Shown here piece after piece: positions 25,401 through 39,164 of a stretch of 64,000 nt of DNA. Origin of the DNA: Himantopus leucocephalus (taxonomy: Eukaryota > Chordata > Aves > Charadriiformes > Recurvirostridae); contig RSEF01000003.1 in the NCBI GenBank assembly GCA_003993805.1, positions 102,773,968 through 102,837,967 of the forward strand, in the 5' to 3' direction. The translations under genes and the position numbers were made by a program. How positions within the stretch are numbered: position 1 is the stretch's first letter; each line of letters opens with the position of its first letter. The notes beneath the pieces were generated by a model. That model did no database searches. It was not told the origin of the DNA and saw only the letters and a list, made by a program, of their open reading frames with translations.

Positions 25401-27597
25401 TAACTAAAAGATGTTACTATCAAGGGACACTGGAAATACTATTGACACAAGTACCTCAGAGACACTGTTTGTTTCAAAAAGAAGTAGTTAAGACAGCTGG
25501 TGCATGCGGTTTGGATGTTCAACCTCTCTCAGTGAACCCTTAGTTCTTGTTTAATTCTTTGCAAAAAAGGAGATCTAAAACTACCAGGGCATCTCAGTAA
25601 GCTTTTATTAACTTCTAGGAAATGTTGTATAACTGCTTTTAAACAAATCATATGTTTTGGACCTCATCTTGTTTCTGAATATGCCTGCTTGGCTCCAAGT
25701 GTTATCACCGGTAACTGCATGCACAAACTTCAGACAAAACAGAGGCCCTAAAGAACTCCACCCTGGGTTGGTTTTTTTTCTTTCTGCAAATGCAAAATTT
25801 GCCTGTGTTGTATTAATCTGCATCAGCAGTTTCTCCAACCAAGGCAGTCTCGGCAATGACATAAAACCTGGTAATTATGGGCAACTGAGTCATATCCTTC
25901 CAATGTAAACTGGTCTCCAACTCCCAGTTCGTGCCTCTGGCTGACTGCCGTGAAACCTGAGGTGGCATGGCATGAGGGCACGCTGGATGGTATGTGACCC
26001 CCATTCCCTTGCACGTTATCTCCACATAGACTATGAAACAATGACGTATGAGCATGTTTCTAGTGATTATGTGTGATGAGCGTGGGTTTGAGATAGCAGC
26101 AGTGATTACTACACAGTACACGATCTCCAGAAGGTGTGGTGAATTTGGAAAAAGCGTACATAAGTTAAAATAACCTGCAATAGTCCTGGGTAGTCAAACC
26201 TTTATACTTCTGCGTACTGATTTGCTCAAGGAGAAAACCAAAAGCAAAACATTTGTCCAGATGCACATATATTATATACTTTTCCTGAGAGATGCCTCTT
26301 GCAGCAGCACGGTGCTGGCTAAAGCGTTGATATTGATTCATGGTGCTCCTGCATTGCTCTGTAATTTTAAGATGCCTTTACAGCTGTCACAGGTCAAGGA
26401 TCTGTGTATTACCTGGCAAAGGTGGGCGTAGATTACACAAGTAGAAGCTGTTTTTTAAGTCACCTACTGTTCTCCTTCATAAATGATTCTTGCTACCTTT
26501 TCATTGAAGGTCTTACAGGCACAGCGTTTTGCCGCCAAAAAAAAATCCCCTTAGGCCTAAGGAAGTAGGAATCAAGAAGTAAGGGGGGGGTGGTGGTGGT
26601 GGTGGTGGTGTGTGTTTTTTCAATGCCATGAATCTCTAGTGAGCTACTGCTGCATTTTATATCGGAATTGCTTTAGCTTGCTCTCCTCGGCGTGCTTTGG
26701 CAATGTTTCAGAATAATGGCTAAATATAGGAACGTTCAAAGTCTGGGGTTGCATTACTGCCACAGCAGCAGTAGGAGCAGCAACAGCAGATGATCAAAAG
26801 TTCCCAGGATTTGCTGAAAGACTACAGAAGGGAGATGACCAGACGCCTCTTTTTACTTCTCCAGTCACACTTTGACTAAATCTGTCCTAAGTAATAGTAA
26901 AAATAGCCATCAAGCAGTAAGATTGGCCCTTGCCTTGTGGTTGTCTGTGCTTTTAACAGAGATGTCACCTCACAAGGTTTTGCTTTGTGACAATCATCGT
27001 CCTCCCATACCGAGATTAGACATGGTTTTTGGGGAGAGTACACACGAATGTTTCTTCTCAACAGGCAGGGTAAAGGGTGCCATCTCTTTCTGGGGAGAAG
27101 ATAGTTTAGTTGAGGAGATGCAGGCTATGCTGTGACAGGGCATTAGAATAAGTTGTGACCCATTTTGTTTCTGCTACAGATTCAGCATGTGAAGATACCA
27201 AACGGTATTTGGGTTATTTGGGGCTATTCCATGCACTGCAAACAACTTCTCTCTGTTAAACTCTGTCATAAAGGCTCATTCCCTGTTTCTGGTTAAAGTA
27301 ACATAAGGAGATCTGTCAAAGGTGAGGAAAGGGAAGAAGAGGCAACAGCTAACTTTATTCTTTGTTTTACCTCCTGCTTTGGAGAGCCATGGCCATCTCT
27401 CCAGCCTGTGTAATGATTCTCCAGCTCTGTGTGGGGATGGAAGTAGTCATGACTGTCCAGAGCAAGAGGAGAAGCATAGGACGGAGCTGGGCATGCTGGG
27501 CTCTCACTTAAATAGCAACTTTCTTTGGGTGGCAGTGCCCTACAATAAGACTTCTGTCATAGCTGTCTTGCAGCGTGGAAAGTTCAGGACAGAAGAA
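19401..27597. other. No gene seen; 8 kb of AT-rich DNA
   Basis: No open frame here has recognisable family character. The longest frames, at 23643-24140 on the minus strand and 23710-24057 on the plus strand, are produced by A- and T-rich low-complexity sequence. A G8(TGG)n tract lies at 26583-26612. No clear LINE, LTR or SINE copy was recognised. Confidence 0.5.
26583..26616 (+). repeat. G-run and (TGG)n simple repeat
   Basis: Eight G are followed by about six and a half TGG units and a short TGTG run. It is a simple trinucleotide repeat with a G-rich plus strand. Confidence 0.95.
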
Positions 27598-27900
27598 CAT
27601 TAACAATGTATGACAGGGGTGGGCCGAGGTTTCACACAGTCAGGGTTTCCTCTTAGCACTAAAAAAAGGGAAATTCATGTATAGCTGTATGAGTGAGCAT
27701 ATAAGTTGCCTATGTGAAAAACAACCCTGGCATTCCTTAACTTAGAAANGCATTAACAATGTATGACAGGGGTGGGCCGAGTTTTCACACAGTCAGGGTT
27801 TCCTCTTAGCACTAAAAAAGGGAAATTCATGTACAGCTGTATGAGTGAGCATATAGGTTGCCTATGTGAAAAACAACCCTGGCATTCCTTAACTTAGAAA
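27598..27900. repeat. About 150-bp direct duplication around a single N (27749)
   Basis: Bases 27598-27748 and 27751-27900 are the same sequence with three substitutions and one A-run length difference. The single N plus one G stands between them. The divergence level fits two alleles or error-bearing contig ends. Confidence 0.95.
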
Positions 27901-27986
27901 TTACTCAAGTTGCGAACATTCATCACAAATTATCTGTACAGANATTACTCAAGTTGCCAACATTCATCACAAATTATGTGTACAGA
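27900..27986. repeat. 43-bp direct duplication around a single N (27943)
   Basis: Bases 27900-27942 and 27944-27986 match with two substitutions. It follows directly after the preceding duplication, so two bad joins lie within 200 bp. Confidence 0.95.
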
Positions 27987-30900
27987 AAATGTACACAGTC
28001 TTTATACATCTATTAAATATGGTGGTCCTGCTTTGAAAATGGTGCTTGAAGTGTTATAAATTAGATTTTCTTCACTTATTTAAGACTCACTTACTCCGGC
28101 TCTACCCATGTGTTAAGGAGTATCAGTTAGTCTAAATGGCATGCTGAGGAGCTATGGGAAGATGGAAATTAAGTAACCAATCTATTTTATGTTACACCTT
28201 CTTCCGGCTTCTAAGCACGTAAATTATAATGAGACTACCTTTCACATCAGTAAAGTGGCCGTAATTAGACCTAAGTGAGTGGAAGCAAGCCTGAGTTACA
28301 GTTCCTTATACTTTACTTCTTCATTTGGCTCACTTTCAAATTTATCTGATCATCACATCTAAGCTTCATATCATTACATCTAGACATTGCACAAGAGCTA
28401 GAAAAAAGAATGAACCCTACACGGGGCTTTCAACAGTGTTTGCCCTCAGCAATAGAGAAACAACTCCTCCCCTTCCCACACACAGGAGGTGACAGCACAG
28501 AAATGTTTCCACAGATTAGCTAGTGATGTGGCCTTGGTAATAGGGTCCAAATAACACTTAGTGACCATATTTTAACAGTAAAAAGAAATAAATTCTCAGG
28601 TATGAAACCACAAGAAGGCAGTTTGTCCTGAAAAAGAATGCCGAGTGTTCTGCATTTCCTGTTGGTGTCACCGATCTAAGAGACTGGAAGCAAATAAATG
28701 CTAACTTATTAAGAAATACCTTGTCAGCATGGACACTAAAGGTGTTTTCCTCCTAATGATATATTTCAAAGGAAGGAGAAGACGTCACAGTTGAAGTAAT
28801 AGGAGTTTGTGCTCAGTAGAAATAACTTTTTTATGAAAGTCTGGTTCACTTAACAGTGCTCTCTCTTGCTCAGGTAGCATCAAGAGCATATTTAAAGACT
28901 TTTTATAAACTGATTGTCCCATAAATGCGTGTCTGATTTTTCTGTACAGTTGTAACAAAGTTTACTGCTGCCTTTTGCTATGCTGATGGAGCTGTTTGTA
29001 CATTGTCCTGGAAGCAGCCTCAGTGAATGACGTGGGCTAAAAAAGAGCTCCCCAAAGTGCTTGTGTTTGTGTTTTATTTGGGTCATGTCGTTCTTTTTGT
29101 TTTTAGTGTGTTGTTACAAATGATCGCACCGGGATGAGCAGATGTCACAATGGAGAGAGGAAAGTGGTTAAACTAGTTTTATTGTTAGTAAAAAAAATGA
29201 ATGCAGAGCAATGAAATTTTATTCTCAGGAACTGTACTATGTGCTCAAAGCTTTGCAAGCTAAGTTCATTAGGTGATGTCCATGTGACGCCTCTTTCTCT
29301 TTATTCAGTTCTTGTTTCTGTAGGGTTGGGTTTGCTCAGAGAACATCTGATGTATCGCACATAAAAAGTGGAGAAGATGGGCAGCTGTGCATGTCTGGCA
29401 GCCCAGGGAACCTTACTTGCCTATGAAAATGTGGGTGTCTCTCAGGATAACTTAAAACTTTACAGTTTTAAATTTTTGACCTAACACGCTTGAAATTTTA
29501 GTTAGTTACCTAAGTCTTCTTTTTCTCAGTCCAAGTTCTTGGTTCAATATTTGAAAATACAACAGTGTACACACTGACTAAGCATAACACTGAATCAGAA
29601 ACTCAACTTTAAGAAGATACAGACATCCTTTCCAGACTGGAATAGTCCCGATGGACTTCCGTCTGTTTTACATTCGTTCTTGAGTGTGCCACTGTCTCAA
29701 GTGAAGAAAAAAATATTTCTGCAACCAACTTTGTTGAAGGGTAAATATGTAACTTGAAAAAAAGCCCAAATACAGAATCTTCAAAGTCCACCCAGACTTC
29801 TTTAGGTATTAATATTCATTAAAATCTGAATTCTCTTGGACTAATAGTATGTTTATAAAACACAAATTGTCCTAATTTTTTTACAAATGTTGAATTGTCT
29901 CTCAGTGATAGCACTGTGTTCACATTTCTGGGCTGAAACGTCTGTCTGAATTTGCTAAGACTACTTTTGTTCGGTTCAGGCATTCATACTCTCTTTTAAG
30001 CCAGAATCTGTTCATCTGTTGATTTGAAAAGGGCATTTAGATGGTTTACTGACTCAATTATAAGTTAGACCAGTAGTGCTCACAATTCTATGATCTCAAG
30101 TCTCTCAAAGTAGTAATTTACTTTCTTTTGACTCTGATAAGAAAGAGTTTTTTATATTTATTGATTACTTGTTACTTGCTTTGTAACATGTATAGAAAAA
30201 TTCCTTGAAATGCAGTGCGAAGAACACAAGTATGTTGTGGGCACTATGTGACAGGAGATTCAATTTTCCAGCTGCCTTTTAAGTATACGAGGGAGAGAAG
30301 AGGACCTCCGAATTCAGCAGACCCAGAGGTCTTTAATAGCTGTTAGAAAAAATCAGACAAATTAAAATTAACTATACTCCTTGCCAAGTGGTGAGGCATA
30401 TGACTGCACTTTAGTCAGGAAATGGATGGCTGTATACGTTAAAGGTTTCCCTTTAATTTCCATCACTGGAGGCTGGTTTCGCATTGGAGTAACTCTATTG
30501 TCTCGAATGGAATAACATGTGATTTTCACTGATGCAGTCTAACATAGATGAATATCAGAACATCTGAAATGTCCAGTCCTCTGGTAACGTAAATGGGAAC
30601 CTTCTCTGTGACAGTGCAGCTGCACCACTGTACAACAGTGCTTAGAGCTATGACATTCATTTGCCTATGAAACCCGGGCAATTATGTTGCTTGGAAAGCA
30701 GGGCATTTTCTGTATTGCTTTCCTCTTTCATTTGCTACAGCACAGGTTCAAAAATTCCTAATAACACAGGGCCATTTCTGGAAACAATACAGTGCTCTGG
30801 AAACTGGGATCTAAGCAGCGCAGGTTTTAAGAGAAATAAATAGTTCCACTTTTCATATATATTTGCAAATACATAACCTAAGAAGAGAGAAAGAGGAAAG

Positions 30901-31970
30901 GAGAGAGATAATGTCTTCCAGATGACAGCTTTCTGGATGGAATCTGAAGTCTAAGGCAAGAGAAAATTTTCATTAACATTCAGATTACATGTCATTTTGA
31001 TTCACACTCCCTAAGCAAGCTAATTTGGGCTGCAGCCAACCTTCTTACAGCGTGATGACAACACAACAAGCTTCACCGCCTCTCTTTCATTGCTAATGAT
31101 TCCTTGAGTGACAGCCGTGGTCTCTGAGCTCGGCACGACACTTCACCCTGCAGCGACCTGCAGTGCCAGAGCTGCCTCTGTCCTTGGCCCCCGCTGGGCT
31201 TTCTGCAGCAAGGACACTCCACCACGTCGGGACAACAGCAACAAAGGGAAGGGTCTGCTCAAGACCGCACTCAGAGAATGGTGTGTTTTCTGTGCTTATT
31301 ACCGTGGTATAATAGCCACAGTGGGTCATTTCATCCCCTCCCAATGCCCCCACCGTTTCACACTGAACAAAAAGGAACAAAAGAAAGAATCTTCACCTCA
31401 GCACCAGCTTCTTTGTGAAAACGGTAACTGTGATGTTCTTCCCTCGTGAATGTTTTCCTTAATCTATGATCTTAAATTCTATCAAAGATTTTAGTCAACG
31501 TAGTCGTGATGGAACAATGGAGGTTTAACACTGACCAAATATTGCAAATTTTTAAGGATTCACTTCAAGTTTTTTAGCATGGGAAATACTTTACCTGCTT
31601 GCTCTTGTCCTCAAACCAGGACACTGCTGCAATGTCTGATCTATTTCAAGATCTTCCCTCTATGGTACCAGTTTAATCTGTGGCCTGTTCAGCTGTCCTT
31701 GTCTAAAAGGGTAGTTACTCTAATAATTCTAAAACTCATGTTTATAAAAGGCAGAGAGGGTTTTGGAAAACCTAAACATCTGATTGCTCATTTCCTTGTT
31801 GAGAAAACCTGGGCGTCATCTTATCAGGATTTGGGAAATCTAAACTCATGTGTAGGTTATGAAGAACTCTGCATAACTATCTCTCAATGCACTGAGTCTT
31901 ACTGGAGGGCTGCTGCAATACCCTTAAAGTCAATGGAAATATATGGGCTGTTAATGATGTTTTAAACGAT

Positions 31971-32052
31971 TTTATATATATATATAAAATACCTATATAT
32001 ATGTATCTGAATATATTATATATTACCTATATATATCCATTTATAGATATAT
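31971..32052. repeat. AT-rich simple repeat cluster
   Basis: Runs of TATATA alternate with ACCTATATATAT and ATATTATATATTACC. The pattern is an imperfect AT microsatellite. Confidence 0.9.
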
Positions 32053-32640
32053 AATGCCCCCCAACTCTATTAATTTCAGTGGAATAATATGGTAAATATG
32101 AAAACACAAAGTCTCCAGAGCTGCATACTATGTACTATATCCATTGCTATGGGGACTAGGTGCCTGTTTGAACATTTTTCAAAACTGTGTTGAAAATTCT
32201 GGAGATAGGAATAGAGACTTGAGTAGAGCTCCAGCATGGGAAGGATGAGACAGGAAAAGGTTCATACTCATAGTATCTTGAAAAGTGAAAAACAGTTGTC
32301 TAAGTGTCTTCTCCCTGAAGTTCACATTGTTTGGGCTCCCTTTGAGGCACAAATGTGACTGTGTACTAATAAACGTAATGGTCCTTGGAATTATTCTCTG
32401 GCCCCAATAATATTTGCTTTCCTACCACAGTGCATCCTATTTTACCTTACACAATGAGTCATCTAGACATCCCTGCAAAGAATGGTCCTCGGGCCATGCT
32501 TAACTCGCCATATGTGCCAAGAAACTGTCTGAGAGGGTGCAAGTAGTCCAAAATACTGTGAGGTGCCAGTCTAACAATTTAGGTGTGCAGATGACTGAAT
32601 TACAGTGGTCTTCTGGATCTTGGTACTATGGAATTTGCTT

Positions 32641-32690
32641 GTGTATATGTGTGTGTGCATGTATATATACATATGTATAGAGATGTGCAT
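32641..32690. repeat. Mixed (TG)n/(TA)n simple repeat
   Basis: Short alternating purine-pyrimidine blocks GTGTATATGTGTGTGTG and GTATATATACATATGTATAG occur together. Confidence 0.8.
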
Positions 32691-33980
32691 CTATATAAAG
32701 GTGAAAGCAATAAGGAAAATAAGAAAGGAGCTCAAAGTGAGGACATAGTGCACGTCTTGGTTGACTGTGATGTCTGAGGGATGTCTCCTACTTGTGAGGG
32801 AGTACCAGCCCTCCTGCACCTGTGGAAGCATCACAAGATTCTGATGTGCTGTCAATAACAGGCAGACAACTAGGCCATTTTTTCCCCTGGCTGCTGTTTC
32901 TATGATTTTCCCTAATGACATTGCTGGTTTTACAAGTTATAGGCATCTTTATAAAGCAGTGTCTGTTTGGTTATAAAAGCAAGTGCTAAAGTATTATGTA
33001 GAACACCCACTTGAACTACCTGGGAGGTCCATTGGGAGAGCTGAGAACTTGCATTTAAGTATAAAAAAACCTTGAGCACTGGCGTCATTTGTAAATGTGG
33101 GTAAGTGAAAGAGGAATGGAGACTCATCAGAGCATGTTTTTGCAGTGTGGAGCACAATTATGTTTCAAAGGCTTTGCTTTTCCAAGTAAGAGTGTGCTGC
33201 CATCCTTCTACTGCTTCTGTTTCTTTTATATCTGGCATTAACAGCAGGATGTTTTGGCATCATATCTGGCATAAGAAGAAAAGGTGGAGCAGCTCCAGTG
33301 TCAACACCCAGAGGCAGATTCAGCACTGAGAACTGCTACAATTTATAGTCCTTTCCAGCACAAGGCAAGATCTGTGGAGCAGCTGATTATACATTATATT
33401 TCAGTCATAAAATACAGCCCATAAAAATACTCTGTTAATAGTGAATGAAAGATATTGTTCTTCATGCAATAGAAGAAATCCTTTTTTTATTTGTAGTTGA
33501 AGAAGGAAGGCTAGTAAGGAGTAGGTCGGACAATTTCACTGTTCCTAGGCAAGGTCATGATTTTTCCACATGTAATACCTGCTAGGTAACAGTGGCTGTT
33601 CTCACTACATCTGGCCCTGCTCCAACCTTTGCTGCGCAGTTTTCTTATTTAGAATTGGGAGTTTAATTTTGCAGCTTCTTTCATTTCCTTTTCTGATGCA
33701 AATATGCATAAGCCATTTCTGTGTGCACAGGAATTTTAGCATAATAAAAGCACTAGGGTGAATCTCTGGTTACTGGAACAGAGCAGAAATTTCATCCATT
33801 TCATATCAGGATTTAAAGTGTGGATTACTTAATAATGCATTTATTAAGTCTGACCTACTTTTTAATCTTTAATATTCCAGTTTGGTTTCCTTACAACATG
33901 GGGAGCTTCGAGGTCTGTTTTCTCCTGCCCGTTCTGACTCAGGTTGCTTTAACTGGTATAGGGAAATAATGTTCATTTGC

Positions 33981-34110
33981 AGTAGGCAGCATGCCTCAGC
34001 AGACAGTGCATGGGGCTGGGAACTGGCAATTCCTTAGTTCAAGTTTTGCTGGTGATGTTGTCTTAGAAGGGTTGCTCAGCTTTTCTGAATCTTTCTATTT
34101 GCAAACACTG
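33981..34110 (+). mobile_element. Possible MIR-like SINE remnant
   Basis: The order CAGTGCATGGGGCTGGGAA, TTAGTTCAAGTTTTGCTGG and TTGCTCAGCTTTTCTGAATC resembles the body of MIR-type SINEs (a promoter-like half followed by the CTCTGCC / CACTTAAC-type core). It is badly decayed and the boundaries are guesses. Confidence 0.35.
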
Positions 34111-34377
34111 GGTTTTGTGTGCTTATATTTGCAACTGTGTTAAGAAGGACTGGCTTTGGGTGACACTAGTCATGCTTAACCTCTTCTCAAACTAAAAATG
34201 TGCAAAATCTGACTTACTATTAGCTCAAAATAGTAGCAGCTTTCATAAGTCTTACAGAAAATGATTACAGTATGAGTGAGACAAGTACTAGAATTATTGA
34301 GATAGAAAATTAATATTGGCAGTCCTTTACCTTCTTATTAAAAGTGAAACAAAAGTAATAACCAAAATCTATAATGT

Positions 34378-34378
34378 N
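34378..34378. other. Single N without flanking duplication
   Basis: Unlike most single N positions here, no direct copy is visible on its two sides. It may be a true ambiguous base or a join without overlap. Confidence 0.8.
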
Positions 34379-35198
34379 ATTAAAGAAAAGACAGTGATAA
34401 GTATTTAATGTGATGAAACACCAAAATAAAAGAAAGAAAAGAGAGGAAAGATAGCTAGTTACTACTGAATGTGATGCGAAAGCAAAGTTAGGCAAAATTG
34501 TGTGCAGGTCTAACACGTGTCTTAGACTTTTAAATAATAGGAAGATAATATCTCTTAAAAAAAATTTAGACCAGTGTATTTTTAAGCACTATGAATGCAC
34601 TTTACACTTTTGTGTAAAGACTGAAAGGCTGTTACTGAGATTCTTGAACCCCACAGTGCCAGTAGCTGATGCGATGTTATTTCTCCTTTTCTAGAAAATC
34701 ACAACGGAATGGCAGTCTTTACTAATAATGAACAGATGGAGAAAACATTTTGGAGATTAGTTTGAGGTTTTGAAAAGATATAGCCAAGATGCCTCTGTAT
34801 TAAGAGACCTACCAGTGTAGATGGCTGAGAGAAGCAAATTTCAAGTTCACATATACAAACATTTGTTGAAACCATATCTTAAAGTCCTAGAGAATCCCAG
34901 ATTAACATATATACATGCTTAGTATAACCATACAGCACAATTTAACATGCTTTCATACTACATTAACCCTTGAGACACCTTGGCTTTCTGCTCTGTGATG
35001 GAGAAAAAACCTTGCAGATGTGTTTGAGATATAATTCCATGACTATCCTTGAAACCAGCACTGGCTTCAGAGAAGGGAAAAGAGAACTTTGCCTTGTTCC
35101 TGAACTTCACTGCATATGTTTGTTGCCAGCCCATCTTTCTGTGTCTTACATATACCCCCTGATGCTTCCACATATCCAATTTCTGGCAAAAACAAACG

Positions 35199-35292
35199 CT
35201 CAGAAGCTTTCTAAGAGGTTGTGCCTACTGCTAGAGCAAACGGGNACTCAGAAGCTTTCTAAGAGGTTGTGCCTACTGCTAGAGCAAATGGG
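35199..35292. repeat. 46-bp direct duplication around a single N (35245)
   Basis: Bases 35199-35244 and 35247-35292 match with one substitution (C/T near the end). Confidence 0.95.
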
Positions 35293-35379
35293 ATTTGAAG
35301 GAAACCTGAATTCAGGTAATTCAAGTTGCCCTTAAGGTCCGTACAGACAAGGGGAGTTAGATCTGAGGAACATGCTGAA

Positions 35380-35479
35380 NNNNNNNNNNNNNNNNNNNNN
35401 NNNNNNNNNNNNNNNNNNNNNNNNNNNNNNNNNNNNNNNNNNNNNNNNNNNNNNNNNNNNNNNNNNNNNNNNNNNNNNN
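35380..35479. other. Assembly gap of exactly 100 N
   Basis: A run of 100 N. The sequences on either side show no shared repeat, so the missing content is unknown. Confidence 0.99.
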
Positions 35480-38400
35480 GTGAAACTACTGTTAGTTGGA
35501 GCTGCACAATAACAACATATGTAACCATCAAAGCACTTCTCAGCTTGCTCATTCTGACACAGGGTATGTGGCAAAGATGCAATCTGGTCCATAGTAAAAG
35601 GCAATGTATTTGCTAGGATGCAGACATAGCAGTTTGGTTATGACTGCATGCTTCATTGTTCACAGAAGAAACGTGTCAAGTGTGATTGCATTCTTCATGC
35701 CTACTGCAAAGCTATCAATACTTGAAATACATTTACTTCTTTTTTACAGTCTTATAATAGAATGTTTTTTTTATTATTTTAGTATATAGCATGAAAATGT
35801 ACATACATGAATAATATCCATAGCATGTTTTGCTCTTTGTGCCATTATATTGTAGCGATCAGTGAATTTACAGACAGACAGTTGTGTATTATCAGGGGGA
35901 ATAAAATAGAAAAGCCTCAGCATTTACAGGCCATGATACTGTAGTTGTGTGGCAATTAGCAACAAAAATTCTTCGTTCTGATTCCATGACTAAAAACCTA
36001 TTTCACAAAGATCGCAATGACTTGGTATGGTTCCTGGAAAAGTGACTCTGTTGGTGTCTCATACATTTTCTGTGCCAATAAAACAGTACTTTGTTTTAAT
36101 CCTTTTTTTTTTAGCACAGTTCCAGAGTAGGTATTTATTCAAGATTGCTCTCTACTTATATGACTGAGCTGGGTCAAAATCATGTGTTGCATAGATGCAA
36201 GCAGAAAAGATGAATTTGACTAGGACTTACCAGAGAGAATGCTGGGGAATATATGTGTGCTAAATGAGTGGAAGCAAACAGATTACCTGAACCTGAAAAC
36301 AATGAGCCGNGAGCTGGGTCAAAATCATGTGTTGCATAGATGCAAGCAGAAAAGATGAATTTGACTAGGACTTACCAGAGAGAATGCTGGGGAGTATATG
36401 TGTGCTAAATGAGTGGAAGCAAACGGATTACCTGAACCTGAAAACAATGAGCCGTAAGGGCAGAATTAGGACCCCAATTTTGTGCACATACTCTGGGTGT
36501 GATTCTCAGAATTTCTTCAATATTTATGTCAAGACCTTGAGATTGATAGTTTATTTGCTCTCTCTTGTGCCAATAAAATTATGCCAATAGAAATTTTGAC
36601 TCCTTAAAAGCCCTTTTTTTCCTGGAGGTGCAGCCCCTTGAGAGTTTATAACCCTGCAACTCTGTATTATTGTCAGGCATACGTATTGTTTCATATAAAT
36701 CAGGAAGTGACTAGCTTCATTTTATAGTTTCTGTTACAGAATGGTACAGGTTCTATCACCTCAATTTTACATATTTTACCAATTTATCCATTTTCTACAA
36801 GACCAGTGTGATCTTTCCTTTCACGTAATAACCTCTGTTTTGCACAGATGAAGCTTTTTGAATATTTGTTTTAATATATGCTGAGTAGTTCTCAGTACTT
36901 GAGAGTTAGCAACTTTGATTCTCACTCACCAGCCCATCACAGTATAACAGTGGAAGCCTGGCTAAAGGAAGAGGCTGCTGTTTGTTACCTGAAACATGAC
37001 TAGAAAGAATTGTATGAGCCGAAAGTCAGAAAAGGGAAAATTGTATTGGGAAGCTTCTTCCACCAACAGAATAATATATAGACTTCATTTACGGGACTAG
37101 CATCCAGAACAGTTGCTCTCTCTGTGTCATTGAGAACAGCGGGAAGAGGAAGGCAACTTAGTTATGCGATGGTGCAATTCATCCAGTATGTAAATAGAAG
37201 GAAACAAATATACATGCCTTCCTATTTTTTCCCATAAATTCATCACTCTTTCTGGTATCACCCCTTGCTTCATGTGAGAAGCCTGTGTTGGAAATTTCAT
37301 TTTTAATTCTTTCTCAAGCGTAAAACTTGGATGGTTAAAGGTTCTGCTCAGCAGAATATGCCTTAGACCTCAAGAGTTAGGAACAGTGATCCTGTTCTTT
37401 TCAGACCCAGGTGGTGCAGGAACACTTTGAATCTATCCACAGCAGGTCAGTTGTCGGCCAAAGGAGAAAAGAGGGGGCTTGGGAAAGAGCTCCCCTAATT
37501 CCTTGCTTGTAGGGTCCAGAGGATCTACAGAAATATTCACTCAGTTGGTAAAGCAAGACTACATCACACAATCCTCCTCAGAACTAATACGTGGTCAGTA
37601 CTGGGGAAGGGAGGATTTAGTAGCTTGAAAGCTCTGTTTTCTCAAAACACCGCCATCTTGGAGATTTTGTAAAGGGCTGATGTGGCATAATCAATCCTCT
37701 CGCCTGCCATGTGCTGCAGTAATGCTTGGTTCTCTGCTCAGGGACATGCTGAACGCCACAGTTTCACCCTTAGTAAGCTTCAAAATAGATTGCTCTAGTA
37801 GGAATATAACCTTACTTTCTAAGAAAACATTTGGAAGTTCGGGAGAATGTCCTGAAGGTTTGGAAAGCTTCCTTTCTAAAGATTTTCCTGTTTTGCTACG
37901 GTATGCTAAGGAATATCAAAGTGGGAGGTTCAGGCTGTAGAATAGAAGTCTGCAAGCTCCAAGTAGATTAAAACCTGACTGGTAGTAAATGAGTCCAGAA
38001 AGAAAAAGGGAAAAAAACCAAACCAAACCAAAACATATAAACTATTTGTAAACACTTAAGGTCAGTAGCAATAATAACTCAGCAGGAGCTGTGTCTAGTT
38101 TCAGCTTCCACTTGCTCAGAATCTGTGTCTAATCAGTGACTAACATTGCTAAGCACTGGAAACCTCATTTGCAACAACACAGCTGCAAAGGAGCTGGCAC
38201 AAAAAGGCAAGCTTAGAAGACAATGGAGTTTATGCTTAAAACTTTGGCTTCCATTTGGATTGTTGGATCACTTTACATCAATCTAGTATTCAGGTCACAA
38301 TTTGTTAACGGTGATAGGAATAAAAAACCTCTTTTTTTTTTGATGATGATTTCTCCCAAACAAGCCATTTTGCATCGATGGCAGTGAGAAAAGAGATGCC

Positions 38401-38702
38401 AGGTAAGCAGAAAGCTAATTTTCAGCCAGAAAGGTTACTGTAAGTATAGGCTTCCTGGAATGATGTTACGCTTTTTACTCCTTGTTGATTATGTGGAGCT
38501 CTACAGCCAAGAAGACTGAAATTGCCCTTCTTTTCCGCTAGGGCCCACACCTTTATGCTGTAATTACTCATCTGAACTAAACTCATGTCTGGGTATAGGG
38601 ACTTGTGCAAAGGAAGCACAGATTCAGTGTTATTGAACAGTGTTGTGTGTCCTTGGATCACCACTTAGTTCCAAGTTTTGAACATGCAGACAGGTAAAGC
38701 TC
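35480..38702. other. No gene seen around the 36166-36454 duplication
   Basis: AT-rich DNA with no recognised gene or transposon. A (CCAAA)n-like stretch lies near 38018-38033. Confidence 0.5.
36166..36454. repeat. 144-bp direct duplication around a single N (36310)
   Basis: Bases 36166-36309 and 36311-36454 are equal in length and differ by two A/G substitutions. The N lies exactly between them. Confidence 0.95.
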
Positions 38703-38962
38703 TGTACTGGTTTTGTTTGGGATAGAATTAGTTTTCTTCAAAACAACTTGTATGGTTCTATGTTTGGACTTGTGACCAAAACAGTGTTGATGATAACACA
38801 GGGATTTTTAGCTGATGTTGAGCAGTGCTTTCACAGTGTCATGGCCTTTTCTGTTTCTCACTGTTCCCCACTAGAGAGTAGTCTGGGGGTGCATAAGAGG
38901 TTGGCAGGGGACACAGCTGGGACAGCTGACCCCAACTGATCAAAGGGATATTCTGTACCATA

Positions 38963-38986
38963 TGACGTCGTGCTCAGCAATAAAAG
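38963..38986 (+). promoter_or_regulatory. CRE-like site and TATA-like box of the solo LTR
   Basis: TGACGTC at 38963-38969 is a CREB/ATF-type core. Ten bases on, AATAAAAG at 38979-38986 takes the place where this LTR type usually has TATATAAAG, so the TATA box looks weakened by substitutions. Any promoter activity is unproven. Confidence 0.45.
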
Positions 38987-39158
38987 CTGGGGGGACATGG
39001 AGGAGGGGGGGACATTCGCACTGATGGCATTTGTCTTCCCAAGTAACTGTTACGCACGATGGAGCCCTGCTTGGTGGCTGAACGCCTGCCTGCTGATGGG
39101 AAGTAGTGAATTAATTCCTTGTTTTGCTTTGCTTGTGCATGCTGCTTTTGCTTTACCT

Positions 39159-39164
39159 ATTAAA
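39159..39164 (+). terminator. LTR polyadenylation signal ATTAAA
   Basis: The ATTAAA variant hexamer lies after CTTTACCT, in the position typical for this LTR family, about 130 bp from the LTR end. Confidence 0.55.

Larger units (their letters stand above)
27987..33980. other. No gene seen; AT-rich DNA with a CpG cluster
   Basis: No supported gene in 6 kb. An AT-dinucleotide-rich stretch lies at 31971-32052 and a TG/TA-rich stretch at 32641-32690. Around 31108-31276 the CpG density rises well above the surroundings and both strands stay open for about 100 codons, but neither translation is recognisable. Confidence 0.5.

Noticed and set aside
31579..31965. 128-codon plus-strand frame as a gene
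   Set aside because: It shows no recognisable motif or codon signal, and no plausible exon boundaries were identified. A frame of this length is expected by chance in this much sequence.
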